Of a stretch of 64,000 bases of DNA, positions 33,800 through 45,058 are shown in pieces. Position 1 is the first letter of the stretch; the number at the start of each line of letters is the position of its first letter. The position numbers and the translations under genes are program-made. The notes beneath the pieces are model-generated. The model was not told where the DNA came from. It did not search any database and was given only the letters and a program-made list of their open reading frames with translations. The stretch is from Streptomyces sp. NBC_00341 (lineage in GTDB: Bacteria; Actinomycetota; Actinomycetes; Streptomycetales; Streptomycetaceae), in the NCBI RefSeq assembly GCF_041435055.1, contig NZ_CP108002.1, positions 4,464,001 through 4,528,000 on the forward strand, read 5' to 3'.

Positions 33800-35155
33800 G
33801 ACCGTTGAGGCCTTCGCCCGTCGCCGTCGTCCTCTGCCACTCCGTACGGGTGCCGAAGCCCCGGCTTCCGCGCCGACCCCCGTACGGTCCGCGGAGACGA
33901 CCAGTGCCGCGAGCGCGGTGGTCACCGGCACCGAGGCGACCAGCCCGATCGAGCCGACCAGTGTCCGCACGATCTCCTCCGCCACCAGCTCGCTGTTGGC
34001 CACCGTGCCCACGCTGCTCTGGGCGATCGAGAACAGCAGCAGCAACGGCAACGCCGCGCCCGCATAGGCGAGCACCAGGGTGTTGACCACCGAGGCGATG
34101 TGATCCCTTCCGATTCTGATACCTGCCCGGTAAAGCTGCTTCGCACTCATCGTCGGGTCCGCCTGGTGCAGTTCCCAGACGGCCGATGTCTGGGTGACCG
34201 TCACATCGTCGAGCACCCCCAGGGAGCCGATGATGACGCCGGCCAGAAGCAGACCGCTCATGTCGATGTGCGGATACAGGCCGTGGATGAGGCCGGTGCT
34301 GTCATCGGTGTTCCCGCTCAGGCTCGCCCAGCCGATGAAGAGCGAGCCGAGCAGCCCGATCAGCAGCAGCGAGATCAGGGTGCCGATGACGGCGACCGAG
34401 GTGCGGGCGGTCAGCCCGTGGCAGATGTAGAGGGCGATCAGCATGATGGCGCCGGCCCCGACCACCGCCACGAGCAGCGGATTCGAGCCCTGCAGGATGG
34501 CCGGGAGGATGAACAGGGTCAGCACGGCGAACGACAGGGCGAGCGCCACCAGCGCCATGACCCCGCGCAGTCTCCCCACGACGACCACCGCCACGGCGAA
34601 GATTCCGGCCAGCAGCGCCATCGGGAACTTCCGGGTCACGTCCGTCACGGAGTACTGGAGGTCATGGGGCGCGTCGGGGGCGTACGCGACCACCACTTCC
34701 TGCCCCTCCCGCAGCTGTCGCGGTGCGCCGGGCTGGACCACCTCGATGAAGGTGCGCCCCTTGTCCTTGCCGCTCGTGACCTCGACCGTGGCCTTCTCGC
34801 AGAGTGCGGCCCCGCCTTCACCGGTCGCCGGGTCCTTCACCGGCGGGGTCTCGCCATCGACCGGCAGCTGGGCCGCATTCACGTCCTTGCAGTCGACCTT
34901 GTCGACGCTCGCCACCTTCGCCTGCTGGGTCTGCCGGTCGAAACCGACACCGGTTCGTTCGTGCGCCGGCGCACCACCGGGCCAGAGCACCACGAGCCCG
35001 ACGGCGACCGCGGCCGCGAACGGGATCAGTACGGCGGCGATCACCTTGCGCAGGTGCTTGGACACGGGTGCGGCGGGGCCGTGCGTGTGGGTGTGGGCGT
35101 GGGTGTGGGTGTGCTGAGGGGACGGCTGCTCGGGAACGATACGGGGGGACGTCAC
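33785..35155 (-). CDS. YibE/F family membrane protein with His-rich N-terminus
   Basis: About 456 residues from GTG 35155; ATG 35203 is an alternative (472 residues) and neither has a clear ribosome binding site. A stretch of alternating Thr/Ala-His pairs (HTHTHAHTHTHG, near residue 20) precedes TM1 and could bind metal. A soluble extracellular region (residues about 60-185) contains many Asp/Lys. Seven or eight membrane segments follow, with the family's LGVLDDVTVTQTSAVWEL motif near residue 330. The function is unknown. It is divergent from thiC. Confidence 0.85.
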   Translation of the reverse strand: MTSPRIVPEQPSPQHTHTHAHTHTHGPAAPVSKHLRKVIAAVLIPFAAAVAVGLVVLWPGGAPAHERTGVGFDRQTQQAKVASVDKVDCKDVNAAQLPVDGETPPVKDPATGEGGAALCEKATVEVTSGKDKGRTFIEVVQPGAPRQLREGQEVVVAYAPDAPHDLQYSVTDVTRKFPMALLAGIFAVAVVVVGRLRGVMALVALALSFAVLTLFILPAILQGSNPLLVAVVGAGAIMLIALYICHGLTARTSVAVIGTLISLLLIGLLGSLFIGWASLSGNTDDSTGLIHGLYPHIDMSGLLLAGVIIGSLGVLDDVTVTQTSAVWELHQADPTMSAKQLYRAGIRIGRDHIASVVNTLVLAYAGAALPLLLLFSIAQSSVGTVANSELVAEEIVRTLVGSIGLVASVPVTTALAALVVSADRTGVGAEAGASAPVRSGRGRRRRAKASTVNHGE

Positions 35156-35233
35156 CGGCCGATCATCGCAAGACGAGCAGGGCCCACTGTTCAGCACACC
35201 CATGAGGGCGTTAGCGTGGTGGCACCTTTGCAC

Positions 35234-37217
<1,984 letters not shown>

Positions 37218-37222
37218 GGCAC

Positions 37223-37266
37223 GGCGCGTCGTACCGGCAGGCTCGCGCCGACCGGTACGACGCGCC
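37223..37266 (+). terminator. thiC terminator
   Basis: Perfect 15-bp stem GGCGCGTCGTACCGG and complement with a 14-nt loop, 5 bp after the thiC stop. Beyond it, copies of CCCTGCCCCGGA-like sequence (37276-37315) form a small repeat. Confidence 0.8.
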
Positions 37267-37316
37267 CGCGCACTGCCCTGCCCCGGACCCCGCCCCGGAC
37301 CCTGCCCCGGATCCGG

Positions 37317-38135
37317 TCAGTCCATTTCGTGTTCCGGTCCGCCGAAATCGGGGCTGGTGAAGTCCGGGCTGGTGAAGGTCGGCCGGGGCGCGGCCGCCGG
37401 GCCGTCGTCCGGGCTGGAGAAGTCCGGCCTGCTGTAGCCGATCTTCGGGATGCGGTTGGCCGAGGGGTACGGGGTACGGGCGGCGGGAGCGGCGCCCGGG
37501 TCGGCCAGCGCGTCCCGCAGGAACGGCAGGATGCCGCGTTCCAGCAGTGCGTGCCGCCAGGCTTCTCTGGCCCGCGCCACGTCCTCGGGCAGTTCCTCGC
37601 CGGGATCGTCTGCGGCCAGTGACGTGGAGCCGTTGCGCAGCGCGGCGATGAGGAGGCCGACGGCGGCGATCAGGATGGCGGCCGCGGTGAGCGCCACGAA
37701 GACCCAGCCGACGCTCACCATGGTCCCCGCGAAGGATGGCGGTGGGCTGAGCATCTTCAGGATGTAGCCGACCAGCAGGAAGATCACCGCGGCCGTGCCC
37801 GCCAACACCGGGGCCAGCACGGTGACAACGGCTCCCAGGCCGGCGCCCGAGCCGTCGGGACCGTCGGCGCCGATGAGGCCGGCGGCGTCCTGATCGGCGT
37901 CGGCCGTGGCGGCCCGCAGCTCCTCGCGGGCCTTCACGTAGTGCTCGTACTCGGTGGCGGCCGTGGCGGTGATCAGGGCGGTGGCGGCCATCGCCATGGT
38001 GCGCAGCTGGACCGGGTTGAGCCGTTCGCCGACCGCGGCCAGATCTGGTCGTTCATGGGCGTGACGCAGCGCGTCGTCGAGGATCCGCTCGTACTCGGGG
38101 CGGTCCTCGGTCAGCAGGTGCGGAGCGCTGTTCAT
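37317..38135 (-). CDS. membrane protein with C-terminal SPDF repeats, unrecognised
   Basis: 272 residues from ATG 38135, chosen because GGGGG lies 7 bases upstream. The N-terminal 90 residues are helical and polar (LTEDRPEYERILDDALRHA). Two transmembrane helices follow (GAVVTVLAPVLAGTAAVIFLLVGYIL and GWVFVALTAAAILIAAVGLL), then a region with a C-terminal tail carrying RPDFSSPD, FTSPDFTSPDF units about 8 residues apart. No enzymatic motif is seen. It is monocistronic between thiC and the metallophosphatase. Confidence 0.7.
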   Translation of the reverse strand: MNSAPHLLTEDRPEYERILDDALRHAHERPDLAAVGERLNPVQLRTMAMAATALITATAATEYEHYVKAREELRAATADADQDAAGLIGADGPDGSGAGLGAVVTVLAPVLAGTAAVIFLLVGYILKMLSPPPSFAGTMVSVGWVFVALTAAAILIAAVGLLIAALRNGSTSLAADDPGEELPEDVARAREAWRHALLERGILPFLRDALADPGAAPAARTPYPSANRIPKIGYSRPDFSSPDDGPAAAPRPTFTSPDFTSPDFGGPEHEMD

Positions 38136-38323
38136 GTGCATCCCCCGATGCTCCGTAGGGCCTGTGTGCCCGATTCAACCGGGCAGTCGGGCGGAAACGG
38201 AGGAGAGCCTGCTACTGGTACGCCGATGGTAGAGCGCCCACGGCACAGGGTGACAGGGGGTTTCCGGAAATAGGCCCAGTGGTCGGCACGGTCAGGTCGT
38301 TGATGCGTCTTCCCCGAAGAGCG

Positions 38324-39382
38324 TCAGTCATGCAGGGGGAGTTGGACGACCAGTAGCTTTCCGGCCATGGTCACTCCGCCGTCCATGGCGATGGCGAGCC
38401 CGTCCGCGTACACGTGCGGGCCGTCCACCAGCGGTCCGGCACTGTCCTCGCCGTCCTCGGAACCGACCTCACCGAGCAGATACGGAATGGGGCTGTGGCC
38501 ATGGACGACGCGTCGGCCACCGTAGGCCGCCATCAGCTGCTGGACGGCCTGCGGGCCCGATTCGTCGCGGAAGGCGAAGCGCTTGGTGAGCTTGCGGAAG
38601 AGGTCCCAGCACTCGTCGGCGTCGTTCCGCGTCAGGATGGCGTGCACCGTGTCGTTGACGTCCTCGATGGTGGTGCCGTAGTCGAGGTACGCCGTGGTGT
38701 CCGAGTGCATCAGCAGATGCCCGTCCTCCTCGACGACCGCGTCGAGCCGGGACATCCACTGGAGGTGGACGTCCTGGAGCCGCTCCATGTCGCTCTTCTG
38801 GCCGCCGTTGAGCAGCCAGGCGGCCTGGAAGGTGGCGGTGCCGGCGCCCGAGTTCACCGGGGTGTCGGCGAACCGTTTGGCGCCGAGGAGCAGCAGCTCG
38901 TGGTTGCCCATCAGGGCCTTGCAGTAGCCGCCGGCGGCCGCGGCCTCCGCGGACAGCCGCATCACGAGGTCGATGACGCCGATGCCGTCGGGCCCCCGGT
39001 CGGTGAAGTCACCGAGGAACCAGAGCCGCGCGTTGCCCGCGGACCAGTTGCCGTCGCCGTCGATCAGGCCCTGTTCGCCGAGGGCGGCGTGCAGCTCGTC
39101 CAGATAGCCGTGGACGTCACCGACCACGTACAGCGGACCGAGTTCCGGATCCTGGGCGGGCCGCGGTTCGGGAACGGCCCGCACCTGGACGGTGGCCTCG
39201 CGGGTGATCACCGGAAGATCGCGCGCGGTGGGGGTGTACCCCTCCGGCGCCTCGCCCTCCGGGAAGGCGTTGCCCGGGTGCGGAGACGCCGGCGGTGCCG
39301 GGGACTGCGCATAGGGCGGTACGCGGAAGTCGCGCAACGTCGCCGTCCGCACCGCGGGTTCCTGACCGGCCCCCTGTGTCAT
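38324..39382 (-). CDS. metallophosphoesterase (calcineurin-like)
   Basis: 352 residues from ATG 39382 with GGAGGGG upstream. Phosphoesterase motifs in order: VGDVHGYLDELH (D-x-H), FLGDFTDRGPDG (G-D-x-x-D-R-G), GNHELL (G-N-H-E), late VVHGHSPIP (G-H-x-H-like). This is the PrpE/ApaH-like diadenosine-tetraphosphatase or protein-phosphatase fold; the substrate is not decided. A Pro-rich N-terminal 100 residues precede the domain. The divergent neighbour, LacI, is read the same way on the minus strand, ending at 39556. Confidence 0.85.
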   Translation of the reverse strand: MTQGAGQEPAVRTATLRDFRVPPYAQSPAPPASPHPGNAFPEGEAPEGYTPTARDLPVITREATVQVRAVPEPRPAQDPELGPLYVVGDVHGYLDELHAALGEQGLIDGDGNWSAGNARLWFLGDFTDRGPDGIGVIDLVMRLSAEAAAAGGYCKALMGNHELLLLGAKRFADTPVNSGAGTATFQAAWLLNGGQKSDMERLQDVHLQWMSRLDAVVEEDGHLLMHSDTTAYLDYGTTIEDVNDTVHAILTRNDADECWDLFRKLTKRFAFRDESGPQAVQQLMAAYGGRRVVHGHSPIPYLLGEVGSEDGEDSAGPLVDGPHVYADGLAIAMDGGVTMAGKLLVVQLPLHD

Positions 39383-39534
39383 CGACCCCTCCACCACCGT
39401 CGCGCCGCCGTACACCTGACGGGCCCTGCTGGTCGGGGCGGTCCGCGGTGTCGTCCGCCCATCATAGGAATGCGAATCGTGCTCTGTGACGCACCAGGGG
39501 TGGTGAATCCGAACGCACGCCGGGTTCGTCGGTC

Positions 39535-39561
39535 GATTGATCCCAATTGGTCTGATCAATC
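39535..39561. promoter_or_regulatory. nested palindrome at the end of the LacI gene
   Basis: GATTGATC and GATCAATC bracket an 11-bp centre holding CCAATTGG, giving two nested inverted repeats. It overlaps the LacI stop codon (39556) and lies 150 bp upstream of the metallophosphatase. It may be an operator, a terminator, or both. Confidence 0.45.
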
Positions 39562-40668
39562 CCCTGCCGGGGAGCGTGGCGCGCTGACCGTGGTGCGGGG
39601 CGGACGGCGTTGGGAGGAGGTCCGGACGATGAGTTCCGTCGGTATCACCTGCTCCACCGGGCCGTCGTGCTCGACGCCTTCGATGGCGTCGATGAGCAGC
39701 TGCACGACCGCTGTGCCGATTCTGCGCGGTTTGAGCGAGAGGGTGGTGATGGGCGGTTCGGTCGTCGCGTAGACGGTGGACTCGCTGCAGCAGACCAGCA
39801 GCAGGTCCTCAGGGACGCGCAGGCCGTACCGGCGGGCGGCCGCGAGCAGATCGGTGCCGTTGGGGTCGAAGAGCCCGTAGACGGCGTCAGGGCGGTCCGG
39901 GCGGGCCAGCAGGCGGTCGGCGGCCACGGCGCCCGCGCACGGGTCGTGGGCGGGGTAGGACTCGTACACCGGGTCCTGGCCGACCCGCTCGCACCAGTGG
40001 AGGTACGCGGTGGTGGACAGCCGGGTGTACGTGTCCGTGGTGGTGCCGGTGAGGAGCCCGATACGGCGGGCCCCGGCGGCGGCGAGATGGTCGAGGAGGT
40101 CGAGCACGGCGGCCCGGTGGTCGTTGTCCACCCAGGCGGTGACCGGGAGGGTCCCGGCCGGCCTGCCGTCGGAGACGACGGGCAGCCCTTGGCGGACGAG
40201 TTCGGTGACGACCGGGTCCTGGTCGGAGGGGTCGATGACGACGGTGCCGTCGAGGGCGACGTTCGACCAGACGTCGTGGCGTGAGGTGGCGGGCAGGATG
40301 ACGAGGGCGTAGCCGCGGGCCAGCGCGGCGGAGGTCGCCGCTCTGGCCATCTCCGCGAAGTACGCGAATTCGGTGAAGGTGAAGGGTTCGTCCCCGTAGG
40401 TCGTCACGGTCAGGCCGATCAGGCCGGACTTGCCGGTACGGAGGGTTCGGGCCGCGGCGGATGGGCGGTAGCCCAGGCGCTCGGCGACCTCGCGGACATG
40501 GCGGCGGGTGGCGTCCGGGAGCCTGCCCTTGCCGTTGAGCGCGTCGGAGACGGTCGTGATGGAGACTCCGGCGGCGGCGGCCACATCCCGGATGCCTGCT
40601 CGTCCTCGCCTGCCGCCGCGCCGGGGGGTCTCCGTCCGGCTCACCTGGTGCTTCCCTGCTGCTGTCAT
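39556..40668 (-). CDS. LacI family transcriptional regulator
   Basis: 370 residues from ATG 40668. LacI HTH at residues about 25-70: IRDVAAAAGVSITTVSDALNGKGRLP, with the hinge RLGYRPSAAARTLRT. A periplasmic-binding-like sensor domain binds a sugar-type effector (LFDPNGTDLLAAAR, CCSESTVYATTEPPITTLSLKPRRIG). No sugar genes are adjacent, so the regulon is elsewhere or reduced to itself. Confidence 0.92.
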   Translation of the reverse strand: MTAAGKHQVSRTETPRRGGRRGRAGIRDVAAAAGVSITTVSDALNGKGRLPDATRRHVREVAERLGYRPSAAARTLRTGKSGLIGLTVTTYGDEPFTFTEFAYFAEMARAATSAALARGYALVILPATSRHDVWSNVALDGTVVIDPSDQDPVVTELVRQGLPVVSDGRPAGTLPVTAWVDNDHRAAVLDLLDHLAAAGARRIGLLTGTTTDTYTRLSTTAYLHWCERVGQDPVYESYPAHDPCAGAVAADRLLARPDRPDAVYGLFDPNGTDLLAAARRYGLRVPEDLLLVCCSESTVYATTEPPITTLSLKPRRIGTAVVQLLIDAIEGVEHDGPVEQVIPTELIVRTSSQRRPPRTTVSAPRSPAGD

Positions 40669-41039
40669 GGCGAGCCGATAGTAGGGCTCGCAAGGGCAGT
40701 TGGTCCGATCGCATATGCACGCGTTGACAGGCACGTTTCTGCATGATCATTTAATGCCAATGCCCTTGTTAATCAAGGGTGTTGTTGGTCAGGACCATCA
40801 TGTGTTGGGCGTCGGACCGGATGGGCCTGTCGTAGGTGTGATGTCTCGAAGAGGTCTCAACTCACCTCTTCGGGGGACGCGCGCCACGGAGTGAGCCACC
40901 GGCGCGCGCCAGGGTGAGGAGCGCTCCCCCTCATTCCGGGGCCCACCGGACGAATCCCCGGTCCCGCCATTCGCAGCGGTGCTCAATCCTCATAAGGTGA
41001 GCAGTATTGATGTGTACAGACGGTCGAGGAGGACCCGCG
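40669..41039. other. 371-bp divergent gap without a supported gene
   Basis: This holds the LacI and hisC-type promoters. Two hairpins are visible: CCCTTG-TTAAT-CAAGGG (40763-40779) and a 9-bp stem CGAAGAGGT/ACCTCTTCG with an 8-nt loop (40847-40872). A TTGACA hexamer occurs at 40724-40729. The first 120 bases are more AT-rich than the rest. No open frame here has coding character. Confidence 0.6.
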
Positions 41040-42119
41040 ATGAGCGAGACGAGCCCCAAGTTGCGTGCCGAGCTGGACGGCGTTCCCGCCTATGTGCCGG
41101 GCAAGCCGGCCGCGGCGGACGGACCGGCCGCGTTCAAGCTGTCCTCCAACGAGAACCCGTATCCGCCGCTGCCGGGGGTGATGGAGTCCGCGATGGCCGC
41201 GGCCGCGCACTTCAACCGCTACCCGGACCTGGCCTGCACCGGTCTGATGAACGAGCTGTCCGACCGTTTCGGTGTGCCGGTCTCGCACCTGGCCACCGGC
41301 ACCGGCTCGGTCGGTGTGGCGCAGCAGCTGCTCCAGGCGACCTCGGGGCCGGGCGACGAGGTCATCTACGCCTGGCGCTCCTTCGAGGCGTACCCGATCA
41401 TCACCCAGGTCAGCGGCGCGACGTCGGTGAAGGTGCCGCTGACCAGCGGTGAGGTGCACGACCTGGACGCGATGGCGGACGCGATCACGGACCGGACCCG
41501 GATGATCCTCGTCTGCAATCCGAACAACCCGACCGGCACCGTGGTGCGCAGGGCCGAGCTGGAGCGCTTCCTGGACCGGGTGCCGGGCGATGTGCTCGTG
41601 GTGCTGGACGAGGCGTACAAGGAGTTCATCCGCGACGCGGACGTGCCGGACGGCATCGAGATCTACCGGGACCGGCCCAATGTGGCGGTGCTGCGGACGT
41701 TCTCCAAGGCCTACGGGCTGGCGGGGCTGCGGGTCGGCTTCGCGGTGGCCCACGAGCCGGTGGCGGCCGCGCTGCGCAAGACGGCGGTGCCGTTCGGCGT
41801 GAGCCAGCTCGCCCAGGACGCGGCGGTGGCCTCGCTGCGCGCAGAGGATGAACTCCTGGGCCGGGTGGGGTCTTTGGTGTGCGAGCGGGAGCGGGTGCAC
41901 AAGGCGTTGGTGGGGCAGGGATGGACGGTGCCGGAGTCCCAGGCGAACTTCGTCTGGCTGCGGCTGGGGGACCGTACCGTCGACTTCGCCGCGGTCTGCG
42001 AGAAGGCCGGTGTGGTGGTCCGGCCGTTCGCGGGCGAGGGCGTGCGGGTCACGATCGGTGAGGACGAGGCGAACGATCTGTTCCTGAAGGTGGCGGAGTC
42101 GTACCGCAAGGAGCTGTAG
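41040..42119 (+). CDS. hisC: histidinol-phosphate aminotransferase-family enzyme
   Basis: 359 residues from ATG 41040 with GAGGAGG upstream. Class I/II aminotransferase fold with the PLP lysine in [13 protein letters not shown] (near residue 222) and the substrate-facing [10 protein letters not shown] near residue 40. This group includes HisC, which makes histidinol phosphate, and the related aromatic aminotransferases (Pat). The gene is outside a his operon, so it may be the second copy or an aromatic aminotransferase. It is monocistronic, with a terminator right after it. Confidence 0.85.
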   Translation: MSETSPKLRAELDGVPAYVPGKPAAADGPAAFKLSSNENPYPPLPGVMESAMAAAAHFNRYPDLACTGLMNELSDRFGVPVSHLATGTGSVGVAQQLLQATSGPGDEVIYAWRSFEAYPIITQVSGATSVKVPLTSGEVHDLDAMADAITDRTRMILVCNPNNPTGTVVRRAELERFLDRVPGDVLVVLDEAYKEFIRDADVPDGIEIYRDRPNVAVLRTFSKAYGLAGLRVGFAVAHEPVAAALRKTAVPFGVSQLAQDAAVASLRAEDELLGRVGSLVCERERVHKALVGQGWTVPESQANFVWLRLGDRTVDFAAVCEKAGVVVRPFAGEGVRVTIGEDEANDLFLKVAESYRKEL

Positions 42120-42152
42120 CCCCGGGAATTCCAGCCCCCGGAAGCAGCCTGT

Positions 42153-42188
42153 CGGGCCCCGTATCTCGTGCGCGAGGTGCGGGGCCCG
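42153..42188 (+). terminator. terminator of the hisC-type gene
   Basis: 9-bp stem CGGGCCCCG/CGGGGCCCG with an inner CTCG/CGAG helix, followed by TTTGCTT. Confidence 0.7.
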
Positions 42189-42325
42189 TTTGCTTGTCCG
42201 GCCCGGCGGAGCGGCGTTCGGCCCGGCGCGCGCGTTGTCCGTTTCGGGGGGAATGGGTGCTGCCTCCCGAAGGGGGTACCCCCCTCGTAGATCCCGAAAG
42301 TCTGTGCGCCATAATTGCTTGTGAA

Positions 42326-42341
42326 TGTGAACGCGTTCACA
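42326..42341 (+). promoter_or_regulatory. Rex operator for cydAB-cydDC
   Basis: TGTGAACGCGTTCACA is a perfect palindrome and exactly fits the Streptomyces Rex site (TGTGAAC-N2-GTTCACA type). It lies 85 bp before the cydA start. Rex leaves DNA when NADH is high, turning on cytochrome bd under oxygen limitation. Confidence 0.88.
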
Positions 42342-42425
42342 AGCGTGTCCTGGTTCCTCCCATGATCAGTCGGATTCAAAGGACAAAATGCCGGTGCAAC
42401 TACGGCGACGTAAGGAGAAGACGAC

Positions 42426-43934
42426 GTGGAGCTAGCTCTGGCGCCGGAGACCCTGGCGCGATGGCAGTTCGGAACGACCACCGTCTACCACTTCCTCTTC
42501 GTTCCCCTGACGATCTCGCTCGCCGCGCTCACCGCGGGCCTGCAGACCGCCTGGGTGCGGACGAACAACGAGAAGTACCTCAGGGCCACGAAGTTCTGGG
42601 GGAAGCTCTTCCTGATCAACATCGCCATGGGCGTCGTCACCGGCATCGTCCAGGAGTTCCAGTTCGGTATGAACTGGTCGGACTACTCGCGGTTCGTCGG
42701 GGACATCTTCGGAGCCCCGCTGGCGTTCGAGGCGCTGATCGCGTTCTTCTTCGAGTCGACCTTCATCGGCCTGTGGATCTTCGGCTGGGACAAGCTGCCG
42801 AAGAAGATCCACCTCGCCTGCATCTGGATGGTCTCGATCGGCACCATCCTCTCCGCGTACTTCATCCTGGCGGCCAACTCCTGGATGCAGCACCCGGTCG
42901 GCTATCGCATCAACAAAGAACGCGGACGCGCCGAGCTCACCGACTTCTGGCACGTGCTCACGCAGAACACCGCGCTCGCCCAGTTCTTCCACACCATCAC
43001 GGCGGCCTTCCTGGTCGGCGGCGCGTTCATGGTCGGCATCGCCGCCTTCCACCTGGCCCGCAAGAAGCACATCCCGGTGATGCGGACCTCGCTGCGGCTG
43101 GGCCTGATCACCGTGGTGGTCGCCGGTCTGCTCACCGCCGTCAGCGGTGACCAGCTGGGCAAGGTGATGTTCAAGCAGCAGCCGATGAAGATGGCGGCGG
43201 CCGAGGCGCTGTGGGACGGCCAGAACTCCGCGCCCTTCTCGATCTTCGCGTACGGAGACGTCAGCAAGGGCCACAACTCCGTCGAGGTCTCGATCCCCGG
43301 AATACTGTCCTTCCTCGCCGACGACAACTTCAACTCCTACGTTCCCGGCATCAACGACATCAACAAGGCCGAGCAGGAGAAGTACGGGCCCGGCGACTAC
43401 CGGCCCAACATCCCGGTCGCCTTCTGGAGCTTCCGCTGGATGATCGGCTTCGGGATGGCGTCCTTCGCCCTCGGCATCCTGGGACTGTGGCTGACCCGGA
43501 AGAAGTTCATGTTGCCACCGGGGATGCGGACCGGTGAGGACGAAGTGCCGCATCTGGTCCTGTTCAAGAACAAGGCGCTGAGCCCCAAGCTCGCCAAGTG
43601 CTACTGGATCGTCGCCCTGTGGACCCTGCTCTTCCCGCTGATCGCCAACTCCTGGGGCTGGATCTTCACCGAGATGGGCCGTCAGCCCTGGGTCGTCTAC
43701 GGAGTGCTCCAGACCCGCAACGCGGTCTCCCCCGGCGTCTCGCAGGGCGAGGTGCTCACCTCGATGATCCTCTTCACCCTGCTCTACGCGGCACTCGCCG
43801 TGGTCGAGGTCAAGCTGCTCGTGAAGTACATCAAGGCCGGGCCCCCGGAGCTCACGGACGACGACCTCAACCCGCCCACCAGGATCGGCGGCGACCATGA
43901 CGACGCCGACCGGCCCATGGCCTTCTCCTACTGA
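42426..43934 (+). CDS. cydA: cytochrome bd oxidase subunit I CydA
   Basis: 502 residues from GTG 42426 with AAGGAG upstream. The haem ligands are visible: His22 in TVYHFLFVPLTI (haem b595), His in FFHTITAAFLVGG (b558), and the quinol-site motif GRQPWVVYG near residue 420. It oxidises menaquinol and reduces oxygen to water in the membrane. About nine transmembrane helices. First gene of cydA-cydB-cydDC behind a Rex site. Confidence 0.96.
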   Translation: MELALAPETLARWQFGTTTVYHFLFVPLTISLAALTAGLQTAWVRTNNEKYLRATKFWGKLFLINIAMGVVTGIVQEFQFGMNWSDYSRFVGDIFGAPLAFEALIAFFFESTFIGLWIFGWDKLPKKIHLACIWMVSIGTILSAYFILAANSWMQHPVGYRINKERGRAELTDFWHVLTQNTALAQFFHTITAAFLVGGAFMVGIAAFHLARKKHIPVMRTSLRLGLITVVVAGLLTAVSGDQLGKVMFKQQPMKMAAAEALWDGQNSAPFSIFAYGDVSKGHNSVEVSIPGILSFLADDNFNSYVPGINDINKAEQEKYGPGDYRPNIPVAFWSFRWMIGFGMASFALGILGLWLTRKKFMLPPGMRTGEDEVPHLVLFKNKALSPKLAKCYWIVALWTLLFPLIANSWGWIFTEMGRQPWVVYGVLQTRNAVSPGVSQGEVLTSMILFTLLYAALAVVEVKLLVKYIKAGPPELTDDDLNPPTRIGGDHDDADRPMAFSY

Positions 43935-43952
43935 GAGCGCAGGAGCCGAGAG

Positions 43953-44954
43953 ATGGAACTCCACGACGTCTGGTTCGTGCTCATCGCCGTCCTCTGGACC
44001 GGCTACTTCTTCCTGGAGGGATTCGACTTCGGGATCGGTGTGCTCACCAAGCTGCTGGCCCGCGACCGCAAGGAACGACGGGTGCTGATCAACACGATCG
44101 GGCCCGTCTGGGACGGCAACGAGGTCTGGCTGCTCAGCGCGGGCGGAGCGACCTTCGCCGCGTTCCCCGAGTGGTACGCCACGCTGTTCTCCGGGTTCTA
44201 CCTGCCGCTGCTGATCATCCTGCTCTGCCTCATCGTGCGCGGGGTCGCCTTCGAGTACCGGGCGAAGCGGCCCGAGGAGAAGTGGCAGAACAACTGGGAG
44301 AACGCGATCTTCTGGACCTCGCTGATCCCCGCCCTGCTCTGGGGCGTGGCCTTCGGGAACATCGTGCGCGGCGTGAAGATCGACGCCGACATGGAGTACG
44401 TGGGCAACTTCTGGGATCTGCTCAATCCGTACTCGATCCTCGGCGGGCTGGTCACGCTGTCCCTCTTCACCTTCCACGGGACGGTGTTCGCGGGGCTCAA
44501 GACGGTCGGCGACATCCGGGTCAGGGCTCGCGCGCTGGCCCTGAAGCTGGGCGCGGTCACCGCGGTGCTGGCCCTGGGCTTCCTGATCTGGACCCAGGCC
44601 GACAACGGCGACGGCTGGAGCCTGATCGCGATGATCATCGCCGTGGTCTCCCTGGTCGGGGCGATCGGCGCCGTCGCGGCGGGCCGCGAGGGATGGTCCT
44701 TCGCCCTCTCCGGTGTGACCATCACGGCCGCGGTCGCGATGCTCTTCCTGACGCTCTTCCCGAACGTCATGCCGTCCTCGCTGAACGATGCCTGGAGCCT
44801 CACGGTCACCAACGCCTCGTCCACCCCGTACACGCTGAAGATCATGACCTGGTGTGCGGGGATCGCCACTCCCGTGGTGCTGCTGTACCAGGGCTGGACC
44901 TACTGGGTGTTCCGCAAGCGGATCGGTACGCACCACATCGCTGACGCGCACTGA
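43953..44954 (+). CDS. cydB: cytochrome bd oxidase subunit II CydB
   Basis: 333 residues; starts MELHDVWFVLIAVLWTGYFFLEGFDFGIG, the strongly conserved CydB N-terminus, with later EVWLLSAGGATFAAFP. It is a partner of CydA. Gap to cydA 18 bp. Its last codons overlap a 22-bp sequence repeated once more after the stop (44929-44977). Confidence 0.96.
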   Translation: MELHDVWFVLIAVLWTGYFFLEGFDFGIGVLTKLLARDRKERRVLINTIGPVWDGNEVWLLSAGGATFAAFPEWYATLFSGFYLPLLIILLCLIVRGVAFEYRAKRPEEKWQNNWENAIFWTSLIPALLWGVAFGNIVRGVKIDADMEYVGNFWDLLNPYSILGGLVTLSLFTFHGTVFAGLKTVGDIRVRARALALKLGAVTAVLALGFLIWTQADNGDGWSLIAMIIAVVSLVGAIGAVAAGREGWSFALSGVTITAAVAMLFLTLFPNVMPSSLNDAWSLTVTNASSTPYTLKIMTWCAGIATPVVLLYQGWTYWVFRKRIGTHHIADAH

Positions 44955-45030
44955 ACGCACCACATCGCTGACGCGCGGTGCATGCGCTGAACCCAGTGAA
45001 TGCACCGCAGTGAATGCACCGCAGTGAATG
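44929..45030. repeat. tandem repeats at the cydB-cydDC junction
   Basis: ACGCACCACATCGCTGACGCGC occurs at 44929-44950 (inside the cydB end) and again at 44956-44977, a 27-bp period. Then TGCACCGCAGTGAA occurs twice (45001-45014 and 45015-45028). The junction looks like a region of repeated slippage. Confidence 0.8.
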
Positions 45031-45058
45031 CCTTCCTGACCGAGCCGAGTCCCATGGG

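Noticed and set aside
44929..45030. Direct repeats after cydB as an attachment site or insertion element end
   Set aside because: No integrase, transposase or inverted termini adjoin; a slippage duplication explains them better.
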